A stretch of DNA of 64,000 nucleotides. Source: Eleusine coracana subsp. coracana (lineage: Eukaryota; Streptophyta; Magnoliopsida; Poales; Poaceae). The stretch is from positions 48,023,882 to 48,087,881 of the forward strand of contig CM064430.1 of assembly GCA_032690845.1 (NCBI GenBank). The letters are read 5' to 3'. Each line of letters opens with the position of its first letter. Position 1 is the stretch's first letter. The position numbers and the translations under genes were made by a program. Under the pieces are notes generated by a model that ran no database searches, had not been told where the DNA came from, and was given only the letters and a program-made list of their open reading frames with translations. Below are positions 12,001-24,147 of the stretch, piece by piece.

Positions 12001-12670
12001 ACCTTATCTTTCATTATTTTGCAATAGGTTTTTGTGGGTGGGTTAGATTCCAATGTAAATGAGGAGTATCTAAGGCAAGTTTTTACTCCATATGGAGAAA
12101 TTGGCCATGTGAAGATTCCTCTAGGCAAACGTTGTGGGTTTGTCCAATTTACCAGCAGGTTCAGGAATTCTTAAAACTATTGGCTATTACATTCTGTCAT
12201 TTGACTCGGTGTAAACTGATCTTTGTTTCTGGTTTTCATCGCATGCTTTCAGGTCGTCTGCTGAGGAAGCTATCCGAGTGCTGAATGGGACTCAGATTGG
12301 TGGGCAGAACGTTCGACTTTCATGGGGTCGTAGTCCCCAAAACAAACAGGTACTGTATGAAGAAGAATTTGTCAGCTGTTTCTTGCTCCCTGCCTGTACA
12401 CTAATAAACCATATACTATCCCTTCAGGCCCCACAGCAGGATGCCAGCAACCAGATTAATGGCAGCTACTACGGATACCAACAGGGTTATGAGGGTTATG
12501 GCTATGGTGCACCCAATGCTCAAGATCCAAGCCTGCAAAGCTACTATGGATACACTGGTTCTGGCAACTATGAGCAGCAGCAGCAGCCACCACCAACACA
12601 CGAGCAGCAGCAGCAGCAGCCACCACCACCACAGGAGGAGCAGCAGCAGCAGCCCCTGCGGCAGGTGTGA
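9006..12670 (+). CDS. RBP45/RBP47-type triple-RRM RNA-binding protein
   Basis: Six coding exons join in frame: 9006-9410, 10008-10485, 11902-11957, 12028-12158, 12253-12349, 12428-12670 (469 aa). The N terminus (1-105) is Pro/Gln/Tyr-rich. RRM1 (~108-200) is split by intron 1, with SLWIGDLQPWMDE as RNP2. RRM2 (~202-285) has IFVGDLAADV and KGYGFVRF. RRM3 (~314-385) has VFVGGLD and CGFVQF. The tail is Gln/Pro-rich with QQQ runs. This is the architecture of plant oligouridylate/poly(A)-binding RBP45 and RBP47 proteins, which bind nuclear poly(A)+ RNA and stress granules. All introns are GT-AG. The last exon may instead be spliced at 12664 to 13066, where a TGA follows at once and removes one residue. 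Confidence 0.93.
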
Positions 12671-13065
12671 TTCCAATAAAGCGTTCCCTCCTTTCTCAAA
12701 ATCAACTAAGTTATTTTGATATGATCTGAAAAATAAACACGCATCTGAATGTCTCAAAACCATTGGAAATATTCTGGAATCTAATGTTATCAGTTATCAA
12801 ATTTGTTGTATATGGGCACGAGCTTTTATCTTTCGGGACTTGCTAATTTTCAGCTGACTGAAAGTTTGAGCAATTTTCAGTCACCTCCTTAAGCCATTAG
12901 ATCTAGATCCAACGGTTTACAATTATTATACAGATATAATCCTATAAAAGAAAAATTTAAACACAAAGTAACAAACCATTGACTGAAAGCTTTCAGCTGA
13001 TTGAAATATAGGAAATATGTTTTCTATTTGGATGACTAATAACTTAGTTACCTTTTATCCTGCAG
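12665..13065 (+). other. Possible last intron of the RBP45-like gene, abutting the stop codon
   Basis: CAG|GTGTGA at 12664 and TGCAG|TGA at 13065 form a plausible donor and acceptor. Spliced, the protein ends at TGA 13066-13068. Unspliced, it ends one codon later at 12668-12670. Either form keeps essentially the same protein, so the intron would mainly affect the 3' UTR. Confidence 0.45.
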
Positions 13066-13329
13066 TGACGGCCGATGAGACAAATGGCTGCTTTTCCAAG
13101 ATCGAGGTGCTATCAGATTAGAGAGAGTAGAGCACTGAATGGCATATAAGACTCTGAGTCGTGATGCTTTTTGCACTCGTAGGCTTTTAGACTTGCATGA
13201 GCTGTAAGGCCTGAACCCAGTAGCTGCACGAGCGTGGCTCTAATTTATTAGAAACAAAACTATTACTTTGATGGCTCTCTTGATGTTGTGTCTTTTAAGA
13301 TGATGTTTGCTGAAGTCGTGCGTTTATTG

Positions 13330-14456
13330 AATACTAATGTTATCCGCCTGGGTTGACCATTTCATTTTCTATTAGAGTTTTTTTTTTGTATTGGGCTGCT
13401 AAATACTAAACAAATTCAAGAAATGAGAGAATTCAGAATAGCTACCAGAAAGACTAATCCAATCCGTAATGAAATGATGGTTGCGTTCTTTTGATATTAC
13501 CAGCCGGTGCGGATCATGTGCGGCATAAGTAATGAGAATACCCCTAGACTCTTGCACGTACTACCTTCGTGCAATTGTAGACTCGTAAATTTAGAAATAG
13601 GCTACATTCAATTCAAATAACCTCAATCCAAGGATATTAATATTTTTAGGAATGTTAAGTGACTTGCTCTAACAGTGTTCAAAAATAAATTATTCCAAGT
13701 CACATTATAAACCTATAAATTATTCAAAGTTAAAATTGTTTGACTTTGATCAAATAAATAAATGTTTGCTCCCACTATTTTTAAATTGTTATCACCGTCT
13801 TATTTAAAATATTAGTTTAAATATACAAAATTATAAGTTATATTATATTTTAATTTTTGTAATGATAAAATATATTATAGAAGTTTCTAAATAACACTAT
13901 TGATCAAAGGTAACTTTAAGATGTCAATGACAACAACAGTTAAAGAACAAAGTCTGTGATACTGTCACAAAAAATAGTTTGGACATGAGCTGAGAAGTTA
14001 AAATTAATTTTTTTGTTACATACGCACTTCTATGATACCGGCACCCCAATATGAACACAAACATCACAAAATTAAAATTGCAACTTCAAGTTAGAATGCC
14101 TCAAATCATCCCAAAAAAACAGTTATTATAACTTTAATCTCAGTACATCACTGCACTAGATTGACATTGGCACACTAGATTGCACGCAAGCAATAGTGAT
14201 AAGCATTCTAAGTTCAAAATTTTTAGTTTCTAGTTCACAAAATCGTACTAAATCTTTTTAATACGTTCTTGTCAACACGGCAACCTCACGCTGATTTTTC
14301 TATCCCTGTATATAACTGGAATAATATCTCTTATTAATTCTCAGAACATCAGCAAACAATGCCACTGCGATCAAAATTTCCACCACCTCCTGCGTGGAGA
14401 CGGTACCAAGCTAGGCAAAACCCATCACGAGCAACCTGAGCCATCATTTTCCAAAG
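13330..14456. other. Intergenic, AT-rich, relic MITE-like DNA
   Basis: No gene seen between the RBP45-like and helicase genes, whose 3' ends converge. The stretch ~13590-13950 is AT-rich and resembles degraded Stowaway-type internal sequence, without recognisable ends. Confidence 0.5.
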
Positions 14457-17400
14457 TTAACTGTGCATTTTACTCAAGAGCTTCAGGGCCAATTCCTCTT
14501 GCTGAGCAAGAACGTCACCATCCTTCACATCAACTTCACCTTCATCATCACTATCACAGTACTTTTTTCCCTTCTTGGTCGCATTATAACCTCTGTCTGA
14601 TTCTGAGCCGCTATCCTCCTCTGACCCAGCTTCTGCCTCCTCCTGCCTCTTGCGTTTCAACTTCAGCTTCTTTTGCAGCTTCTTCTCACGCAAGCTCTTC
14701 TTGTGCTCAAGCTTGTCCTCCTTGTCATGCTTTTGCATTTCTTTATACAACTCAGCATACCGCTGGGAAACTAGCAATTGAAACAGAAAAGGAACATGAG
14801 CTAGAAAGTTAAAATTACAAACTTTAGGCAAGATTGAAATAGAAAATCAACAGACTTTTATCCTTGTCAACCACAGCTTCTGAAGCTACTTCTTCAGCTA
14901 CAGATGCGAGAGGAGGGATGATGTTGCCCTCATCATCATATTTGACCCTTGTTCCAACAGGCCTGTGCACATTTATCTTCAGCTTTTTCTTTTTTGAAGG
15001 CCTTCCAAGTCTAAGAAGGACAAGTGGTCAGTATAATATTTGCAGGAAAGTACCTGGACTATATATTAGTAGCCATAAAATGAAAGCAAGAAGGTTGAAA
15101 GACATACACGGTGAGTTGCTCTGGTTCCATAGTTGTATCTGTGAGAGGCTCCTTCGGACGAAGGATACCATCAAGTTCATCATCTGCACCAGTATCTGTA
15201 GCATGTTTCTTGGGACGAAGAATATCATCGCCATCGTCCATAATGGAATCACTGTTTGACTGCGGATTAATTTCAACAACTTTAGGTTTGGAATCTGATT
15301 TCATCTGTTTAATATCGATAAGCTCCATATCCTTCTTGGACACATTCTTCTTGTGGCTAACAAAGCGGATTTTGGGGGCAACAGGTAGACCGAGTGATGC
15401 AGCATATGCAGCAAACTTCTCTGCAGGGAACCTGCTCAGGTCGAACACCTCTTTGTCTTTGTGGAGGTACACTGACTTGAGATAAGTAATAAATGCTCTT
15501 TTACCCAACTGTTGCAGATTTGGACATTTAACGAGCACCGAGGCAATATTCTGCGATATCTGTTCCAGTTGTTCCGCCTTTGGCTACATCCAAGGAATTT
15601 TGATAGTAAGTAATAACAAATAAAACAATAGATGAAGTAACTCCTCTCTTCTCTATATGCACTATATATGCAATTTTATGGTACAAAACAACAATCATTA
15701 TTTGTTCTCACCAACAACAAAAAGTCACTATACAAGCTTGTCTACCAGTGTGCTGGCATAGCTCAATCATGATAAAAAAAGCACTAAAACAGAAAATCTT
15801 ACTGCTGACCTTTCGAATATGTATTGGTATTTTACTTTCCGTTGCTTTCAATTTTTCAAGCATTCTCTCTTCTTCAGGGCAAAGAAATATAAGAGCTTTT
15901 CCTTTTTTATTGTAACGAGCTGTACGACCAACCCTATGGATGTAAGTCTCAATGCTTTCTGGGCAGTCAACCTAAAAATACAATAAACAAGTTATATTAT
16001 GAGAAATTCAAGAAACATAGCAGTGCTAAAATGACATACCTGAACCACCCAGTCCACATTCTTGATATCCAATCCTCTGGAGCTTATATCAGTTGAGAAC
16101 AGAACTGAAGTACTTTCATTGAAATCTGCAACTACGGCCTGCTGGACATGATGGTGCATCCGTCCATGCATACATTTCAGAGGAATACCAGGGCGAAGTT
16201 TCTTGAAAACTTCAAAAACAAATTTGACCTGCAAAAGTCCACTACTGGATGAAATAACAAAATTCACTCGCGACACAGATCTATGTCACACATACTCTTG
16301 GAGAAATTAAATAATTACCTGCTTGACACTAGATAAGAAGACCATCGTTTTTGAATTTAGATGCCTTTTAATGAAGCTCCAGAGCATGTTTAGCTTTTGC
16401 TCAAGAGGCACAATCATAGCGTACTGCTCAAGAGTATCTGGGGTAGCTGTTCTAGCCTCCTCGTGCACACTTATGTACTGAGGATCTTTCAGGCTAACCC
16501 TTGCAAGGTCCTTCACTGACTTTGTTTGTGTAGCAGAGAATAGCAAAGTTTGTCTGGCTTTGGGGATCTGTGAAAGGATGGCATCAACCTGACTTCTGAA
16601 GCCATGATCAAGAATTTGATCTGCCTCATCGAGCACCAATATCTGTTTCCAATAGAAAAATGAAAGGGGAAGTTTAGATTGTCTAAATCTCAATGGCGGA
16701 CATTCATTAAAATTGTAGAATACGATATCTGTTACTTATGACCTGGAGGTTAGAACAATCAAAATTAGGAGTCTCGTTGAAGTGCTGGACTAACCGCCCA
16801 GGCGTGCACACTATGATATTCAGGTACTTCATGCGAGTCTTCTCTTCCTCGATACCCTTGCGCTTGCCAACAATAGAACCAGCACTAAAGGTATGAGCCT
16901 TTCCCACGTCCCTGAACACTTGAAAAATCTGTCCAGCCAAATCGGTTGTGGGGGAAAGAATAATACAACCCACACCATCCTCTGGACTCCATCTCTCCCT
17001 GTACAGCTTCTCTAGAACCTACCAAACGGAGATTGTGTTATGATCACGGAGAAATATGATGAGCTAAACAACCAAGATGTAAGGAACAACAATTTGCAGG
17101 GCACAATACAGATAGCTAAAGAAAATTCAAAACAGGAATGAACTCGTGAGGCATGTGCATGATTAAAAAAACGAAAGTCTGGTGACAATTCATAGTGCGA
17201 GAAAGTAGAAACGTTGTTACTGCTTCCCCAACACGCGAACATTGGTGATTAAATAAATTAGCAGCGAGAGCTCTACCGGGATAAGGAAGGCGAGGGTCTT
17301 GCCGGAGCCGGTCTTCGCTGCGCCGAGAACGTCGCGGCCGCAGAGCGCGTGAGGAATGGCGGCGCGCTGGATGTCACTCATCTCCTTGAACCCGGCCTTC

Positions 17401-17642
17401 CGCAGCCCGTCCTTGGTCTTCTGCGACAGAGGAAGCTCGTCGAACAGCGTGCACGCGCCATACGCCGGGTGCTCCCCTGCCGGCAGAGGGGCCGGGCGTG
17501 GTCCAGCGGATTTCGAGGGGAGCGGTGGCATGGTGCCTGGGAGGGGCTTGCCGGCGTCGATCCATTCGTCCAGGAGGCGGATCTCGTCGGCCTCCCGGAG
17601 TCGGCTCTGCTTTGCCGCGGTGCGGCGCTGCGGGCGGCCCAT
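14457..17642 (-). CDS. RH32: DEAD-box ATP-dependent RNA helicase 32 (Dbp4/DDX10 type)
   Basis: Eight exons on the minus strand keep frame: 17642-17277, 17018-16743, 16642-16319, 16228-16040, 15971-15810, 15583-15108, 15010-14856, 14770-14457 (753 aa). The motifs run in order: FDELPLS Q-motif (~67), AKTGSGKT (~109-116), PTTDLAGQ, TPGR, DEAD (~219), SAT, STDISSRGLD and HRVGRTAR (~397). The C-terminal third is the Dbp4-type extension (GKRAFITYLKSVYL, KKKLKINVHRPVGTRV) with a Lys/Glu-rich tail. Yeast Dbp4 acts in the nucleolus in early 18S rRNA processing; the plant role is inferred from that. The exon 6 donor at 15108 (GTATGT) was chosen because it restores the frame. Only 24 bp separate the ATG from a transposon insertion. 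Confidence 0.95.
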
Positions 17643-17666
17643 GGCGCTAGGGTTTAGGGTCCCGGT

Positions 17667-20600
17667 TGTAACAACCCGCATTTGTATCAATTTCAAATCT
17701 AATGCCAAATTCAAACTTGGATCAAAATCAATTCAAACGGCGTTGATTCAGCTTCAAGTTATGTTCAAACCACTTATCTCCTGCATGTTTTGACTTGGGC
17801 CACTTTCTCTCTTCTCTCTAGTCACGGCCCCTTTCTCTTTTCCTCTCTGTACCACACCCCGCATGAGGATTCAGCCCACCAGGCCTAACCAGCGCACCTG
17901 CTACAGTTGTCATGTAGCTCCTGCCGATCCCAGCCGCTCCGGTGCACGGACGCCGAAAAACGGCCACGCGTCGCCATCCCGATCCGTCCGCGCCCTGAAC
18001 CCTAGGCCGCCGCTCCCATATAAGACCGCCTAGCTGTCGCCGCTCCACCCAAACCCTAGCTCGCGCCGCCAGGCCGCGCGAGAAAACCCCAAGCCGCCGC
18101 CAAGTCTCCTTCTCCCTCGTCGGCGGGAAGCAAGCCACGTGATCGCCGCCGGTGAGATGAACCGCCATGGAACCCTTCGCCTTGCTCATGCGCATCCTCT
18201 AGTCTTGATCGCGTCGTGTTTCATGCAGAGGAGAAGGAGAATTTGGAGCACCGCCGTCCGCCGCCGTGGGGTCCTCGTCGTCGATTCCACTCTCTCCGGT
18301 GAGCCTCACCCCTTCTTTGTTTCCGTTCTTGCTCCTTGGTCTCTTCCCCTTGCCCCAAGTCTTGATCGCGACCTGAACCCGCTGCAGATCCCCGAGAACG
18401 GCAACGTTAGTTGTCGCCGCGGTCACCACCCTGTCTAAGCCGAGACCGAATCCGTCGCTGCCGTTGTCCCTCTTCTCCCGAGCCACCTCGACGTTGTTTT
18501 CTGCTTCAAACCGTCGCGGTAAGCCTTCCCGCACCTTCCTGTCGCCTTTCCCCGTTCGATTCTCCTCTCGGGTGCGTGTTTTGGCTCGTTCCGCCATGGT
18601 AGCCGGCGCACGCGCGCCGTGAGCGCTTGGATAGGCAAGCGCTAGCGAGCGCTAGGCTGGGCTGCTACTGCCGTTTGTTGCTGGGCCGCGTGCCTGCTGC
18701 TGCTTCGCTGGGCCGCGCCTGTGCATGGCCAAGGCCTTGTGGCCTGCTTGCTCTGCTGGACCACGCGTGTACTGCTAGGCTGCCTGCTGCTGCTTGCCGC
18801 TGGGCCGTGCTACCGCTTGCCCCGCTAGGCCGTGCTGCCTGGAGGCTGGGCCGGAGTGTTGATGGGCCAAGGTTGCTGGTGGGATTGGTTTGCAGGCCAG
18901 GCCGAGTTGGAGTAGGGCCCGAAATGGTTTCTCAATTTGATTTGGCCCTGCTTGTGTATTTTCTGGTGCATGGGCTTGGTCCACCATGGTGGGCTGCTCC
19001 CTATCACTCAATGACAGATGGGCCCCACTTATCAGTAGTCATCTCCGGAAAAGAATATTCCAGAATATTCTCTACAATTTCTAGAAATTCATTTATCTTT
19101 GGAAATTCCTAGTAATTCCATTATAGCTCCGTTTTCGATGATTCCAATTCCGTTAGTTCCGTAAAATTTTTCTCTTCGTATTGGTAGTGTTCGCTGAGCC
19201 AAACTAGCATTTTTTAGTATCGTTATTTATTTTGTCCCGTGATCGTCTGTATTCGTTGTGACTTACTCGTTTATCCCCGATTTGATGTACAGAACCGTCA
19301 GAGCCGCAAGAGTATGAGCAAGAGCACACTGAGAACATGGACCCTGACTGGAACCCTGACTCTCAAGGCAAGCCGTTTCCTTGATCACTCTTGTTTATCC
19401 AGTTTTGAAAACTGCATGATTTGGTTACAACTATTTTGCATGCCAATGATTTAAAATATCGCTAGATCATTTAAAATATCGCTAGATCATACCTAAGCTC
19501 CTACATGCTTACCTTTCCACTGTTAAGCCATAGTAATGTTTTACTACTTGACGATGCTTAGTGTTCTTAGTTGCATAATTTTCAATTCTCACCTGGATAT
19601 TATAAAATGAATTTGTGTAAATGATTTAAAATATGCTCTATGTGCGTATTTGCAAATAACTCCACAAAACCTGATTTAGCGGGGGCGGACGTAGGTGGTG
19701 CTAGGTGCCAGGGGGTAGATTGGGCAACCCCCATTAGGAGAGTGTCTGTGGCGGACACAGTTGAGTAGAGACTTGGGCTATGGGTCTTTGTTGTGGTTTT
19801 TCCTGTTGAGGATTGGTTAGGAGGAGGAGGAGGGGGATGGAGATGCCTCTCTCGGCTGCCCTTTTTAGGTACATTCACGTGACACATGTCTCCAGGTTAT
19901 TACTTACACATTATATCGATCCTATATCGGTAGTGGCGGAATCTTGATACTTGCGAAGAATTGGTGTTCTAGCCGTAGGAGTGCGAGGTATTGTTAGTGG
20001 TGTCCGCAGGTTACAACCCGGCTCCATAAGAGGGATATCCCACTTGATCAGTGGTAGGCCCGTCACAGCTTCAAGACCCTTAGTCTTGCAAGGCTTCTAG
20101 GGGCTCAGTTCTCGAGGCGCGGGAGACACCGGTCGATACTTGAGGAAGGATTTCGTGTGTGCTTTCTAAGCTTAGGCTACGACCATAGTCTATGTATGGG
20201 GCCACATCATGTGGGTACAGGTGTATCACTCTACAGAGTTATGATCTATATATATAGCCGCGTCCTCGGTCATGGACATCACCTGAGAGCTTTCATAGTG
20301 ATTAGTGTTGTTTTCCCTCTTACTTCCCCCTGACCCAGTTGGAGGATATTAGCTAGGATTAAAATTTAAATCTTGTTGGGATAAGTTAATCCCAATGAGG
20401 CAAGATAATAAAACTTGATGTTTGAAAATGATTTAAAATATTTTAAAAGAAAAATGTTTGCCAACCTAGCTTTTCGCAATCAGCCTTAACTCCTCCTTGA
20501 AACACTTGCATGCATAGCATACCTTGCTAGGTTAGTACAACCCGCCGAGCACGGCACGTGCTTGGGGTTGATCGACTTGTTGAGTACAACATGTACTCAG

Positions 20601-21007
20601 GATTGCCCCCTTCTCGCTTTCAGGAGATGGAGAAGCCAGCGAACCAGACTACAACTTTGATGACGTGGATGATGGAGAGTAGATCGGTCTCTCGCCTACG
20701 CTCGAGTTGTCTATGGAGATGGTTCACCCATGAAGATTTCCACTGTAGATCATACTTTCGCCCTTGTCTTTTCGCTTCCGCTAGATGTCATGTTCATCTT
20801 CCTTGGCCTGCGAGCCATGATTATGTACCCAGATGTTGATGGTTAATACTATGGAGATGTTACCATTTGGTTCTATCTTATCTTTGTGTCATTTTTTTTA
20901 TTGTTTTATGCTACTACTTATGGATGGATGTAGAGGCTACCCTCCTGGGAGTGGCCGTGAGGTACAAACGGCACGGTTTTACCTTTTGGTAAAATCGGGT
21001 CGTCACA
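17667..21007 (+). mobile_element. Long solo LTR-like insertion (TG...CA, 3.3 kb), probably Ty3/gypsy
   Basis: It begins TGTAACAACCCGCATTTG and ends AAATCGGGTCGTCACA, terminal TG/CA as in LTRs of the TGTAACACCC type common in grasses. The flanks are CCGGT (17662-17666) and CTAGT (21008-21012). They differ only at one CpG changed to TpA, as methylated-cytosine decay on both strands would produce. No gag, pol, primer-binding site or polypurine tract is present. An internal CATATAAGAC (~18016) could be its TATA box. Grass gypsy families such as RIRE3/RIRE8 have LTRs of similar size; family membership is inferred. It separates the helicase gene from its original promoter. Confidence 0.65.
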
Positions 21008-21240
21008 CTAGTGACAAGGGTCACAAGGTTCTAGAAGGCACCGCTGCGTTGGTGCTAGGGTTTTAAGCGGGGCGGCATCGAAGCAAAGGAGATAATATAG
21101 AGAGGTTCGGTTTGAGGATGCAAAATGAATTTTGTTTTATGTTTTCACTTGCCTGAATATCGAATCTGGTAGAAACATAGTTGTCCTGTAAGATTCATTG
21201 GTCATTTCAGCAATATACTTGAAACGAGCTTATATGATCT
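21008..21240 (-). promoter_or_regulatory. Probable displaced original promoter of the helicase gene
   Basis: If 17667-21007 is one insertion, this DNA was originally joined to the 5' leader of the helicase gene at 17666. No specific motif is assigned. Confidence 0.35.
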
Positions 21241-21284
21241 TTTATGAACACAATAGGGTGTGTTACATGGATTGAAATCCCGGT

Positions 21285-21425
21285 CGGAAACCATATGGTT
21301 TTCACGGATTTTGAGAATCCCAGTCCGGGCCGGTTTCATTGGGAGATCAGAGTTTCCGACTGGTTTTCACGGATTTCGGGAATCCCGGTCCAGGCCGGTT
21401 TTATTGAGAGATCAGAATTCTGGTG
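21285..21425. repeat. Two tandem diverged copies of a ~70-bp unit
   Basis: The unit starting GGTTTTCACGGATTT and running through CCGGTTT and GAGATCAGA occurs twice in a row (about 21297 and 21361). It is GC-richer than its surroundings. Similar Cs/Gs-rich repeats occur near the ends of grass hAT elements, but no ends are seen. Confidence 0.5.
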
Positions 21426-21919
21426 AATCCTGACCTTAGTTACTATAACAATTCGGTATCCCGGTCGAGAAGTCCGAAATCTTGGTCTGGAAGTTCAGGA
21501 TTTTTGTTGTTGTTATAATTCGGGATGTCAATCCTTGGTGTGTTATGTTTAAATGTATTGTTTTCATTTTTTTGTTAGAATAATATTTTATTTTATTTAA
21601 AAAAATAAAAGTTTTGTCTTAATATCATGAATAGAAAATCAGAGGTTGTATTGTTGTTGAAAAATAAAAATATCAATATTCGGCTTCTGATTTTGGAAAA
21701 TTTTGGAGAAAAAAATTTGTACGGTGGGTGAATTTAAATGTGATGTATGGTGTCTGAATGATATATTAAGCCCAAATCCGTACATCATCTTATTGTCAGT
21801 ACCATATTACAACTTTAGGAATTTATCAAAAACTTAAAATATAGCCATTCAACTAAAAGATAAGGCATAATTATTTTATAAAAAATACACATGCGCGCAC
21901 CCTATACTAGTACCCTCAC
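21426..21919. other. Intergenic, AT-rich
   Basis: No gene, repeat array or transposon end recognised. Confidence 0.4.
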
Positions 21920-22829
21920 TAAAGACGTGTTTGGGAGGACTCTACTCCTCTCTAGAGCACCTCCGCTCCCAAACTCCATGGTGGAGCTGCTCCTTTATGG
22001 AGCAAGAGCTGATTTTGAGGGTGTTTGACTAGCCAGCTCCCAAAAATGGTCAAACACGTAAAACATGAAATACGCCTTCTTTCCCATCTTCTTGGCCGAT
22101 ACTCCTTCCTCCCAATCGACGGCGAATCGAGGGCGGCGGCACGAAATGAGTTACGACGGCAAGAATCGATGGCGGAACGAGCTCGAACGTGCTGGGGCGG
22201 CGGCAAATCGAGAGAGCGGCGCGAATCGAGGGCGGCGCGAGCCGGGAGAAGAGCGGGAGGGAGAAGAAGGACCACGTGCGTGATGGTGGAGCCCTCTGGG
22301 GCGACGCAGATGGCGGCGGCACAAATGAGAAGGGAGGAGGCTTGGTGCGGGGATGACGGGGAGGAGGGCCAGCGCAGGGAGGGCAGGGAGGAGGCTCGGC
22401 GCAGGAGGGTGGGAGGAGGCTCGACACGGGGACGGTGGGGAGGAGGGCCGACGCAGGGGGCGGCGAGGAGGAGGCTTGGCGGGGGAACGACAAGGAGGAG
22501 GCCTGATGCGGGGGGGGGGGGGGGGGGGGGAGGGGGTGGGGGGGGGCAGCAAGGAGGAGACCCGACTGGGGAACGACAGGGAGGAGGGAAGAAAGAATAG
22601 ATCAAAACATTTTTTCTATAAAACTGATGACAATGCAGGTAAATATTTCAAACTCCACGTTTTCACAGTCTTTAGAGCTGGGTTTGAGGTATTTCGAAAA
22701 AATAAAATGGGGCTATGCCAACTCTTCAGAGTTGGCCTGGTCTGAAGTTTGCTGGAGTTAGGATGTTTGGGAGGCTATGGACTGCTCTGGACTGGAGTTG
22801 GACTCCGGAGTCCTCCCAAACACGCTCTA
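21920..22829. mobile_element. Non-autonomous TIR transposon, 0.9 kb
   Basis: The left end reads CGTGTTTGGGAGGACTC; the right end is its reverse complement (GAGTCCTCCCAAACACG). Similarity extends a few bases further out. The inside is G/A-rich with repeated GAGGAGG-type units and a long G run near 22511. It encodes only low-complexity Arg/Gly frames. The TIR resembles grass hAT- or PIF-type MITEs, but I could not find a clean target duplication, so the superfamily is open. Confidence 0.65.
22511..22548 (+). repeat. Near-pure G tract
   Basis: About 38 bases that are G except for one A and one T, inside the TIR transposon. Length may be unstable or mis-assembled. Confidence 0.85.
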
Positions 22830-23336
22830 AATAAGAACAGAAACAAAACTTTACACTGAAGGGTAATCAGAGAATACCTATTCTAATTTTCGACTTTGCC
22901 CATATTTATGGTCATCTATTCTAGATTGGTGTTGCCTTTTGGGCATGTTTTGTTAGTCTACCTTGGGCTCGTATTTTCACCTAAAATACTCTCCAAGTTA
23001 ATCAGAACATCTATGAAGTTGCTCAAAATTGGAAATCATGTTGATTTACATATATTGTTTGATGTTCACGACTTTTTACCTATGATGGTATTCAAGTTAT
23101 ATGAGCTCGATCTCTCCATACGCATAAGCTTTTGTGTTAAAAAAAAATTCTCATTGCCATGTAAGTAAGCCTAGGCTGGAAAAATAAAATTATCAAACAT
23201 GATAAACTATGTAACTAGACATACATATAACCAGAAAAATGGGGGCTTAGTATAGGCCAAAGCCGGTCGAGGCCATTAGAGCTTCTCTTCAAAATGATGA
23301 ATTTTAACTGGCCCGGATGCGGTGCATTAGATTGTA
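22830..23336. other. Intergenic
   Basis: AT-rich with no supported gene. Confidence 0.4.
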
Positions 23337-23602
23337 CTCCCCCTATATTAGAAAAGTAACTCGTTTTGGCTTAATATCAATTATCATCAAATGAATTCGT
23401 TTTGGTTTAATAGCAAGTAAATGAGAAAAGTGGTACAAAAAATAAGACCAATGTGAGTCGAACCCACCACCTCTAATTTAGACTTTGACACAGAATCAAT
23501 ACTCTATTTAATAGGGTAGACATAGAAAATATCTTCTCATTAATCTCTCCTTGGTATTCTAAATGATGTCTAAAACAAATTGTTTTTTTAATATGGAGGG
23601 AG
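23337..23602. mobile_element. Stowaway-like MITE
   Basis: The ends are CTCCCCCTATATTAGAAAA and its near inverse (TTAATATGGAGGGAG), flanked by TA on both sides (23335-23336, 23603-23604). The CTCCCTCC terminus and TA duplication define the Tc1/mariner-derived Stowaway group. An internal GGGTTCGACTC on the minus strand (~23460) resembles a tRNA B box, probably by chance. Confidence 0.7.
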
Positions 23603-24147
23603 TAGACATCTTGCCTACTTATGAACCAGACACATCTCCATCATCATGAAATTATGAAATTCTCATGTTTTTGAGTAGTTTTTTTTCTTAGAAAAAAGCA
23701 ATTGCAACACTTTAAAGCAAAAAAGAACCGTTCTTGTAGCAATATACCAACAGTGCAATAAGTTGAGATTAAGTTCCACGAACGATGTACCAATTTCCTT
23801 ATCTCTCGGTTCCTTGGGCGAAGAGACGTATTTCATTTCGGTTCTTCAAGTTATGCGTATTGCCGTTCTGTAAACGCTGTGCCGACCACCTTCGCTTGCA
23901 GTTTACGACAAAGCAAAGCTCGCTCTGTCTCTGCTCTCCAGAGATATTTGCCGACTCCTCCATTGAATACGCTTTCTTTTGTGCACATGGGGGCCGCACA
24001 TGCGGACCCAACTTGATGCAAGTTGCGCCCAATCACGTGCCGCCGTCGCGCGCTATTTAACGGCGGGCGACACTGACCGATTAGGCTAAAGAACAAAAGG
24101 GCGCCAAATTAAAGATTCCTGCTTTTCATCAGGTCGGCTTGCTCGCC

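Noticed and set aside
18139..19112. Several GC-rich frames between 17818 and 19112 on both strands
   Set aside because: They lie inside the LTR-like insertion 17667-21007 and are low-complexity Arg/Ala/Pro/Leu translations of GC-rich leader DNA.
22025..22605. Long Gly/Arg- and Pro/Ser-rich frames on both strands
   Set aside because: They are readings of purine-rich simple sequence in a non-autonomous TIR transposon; open in several frames at once because of composition.
23450..23485. B-box-like GGGTTCGACTC in a MITE
   Set aside because: No matching A box at the right distance; not a tRNA gene.
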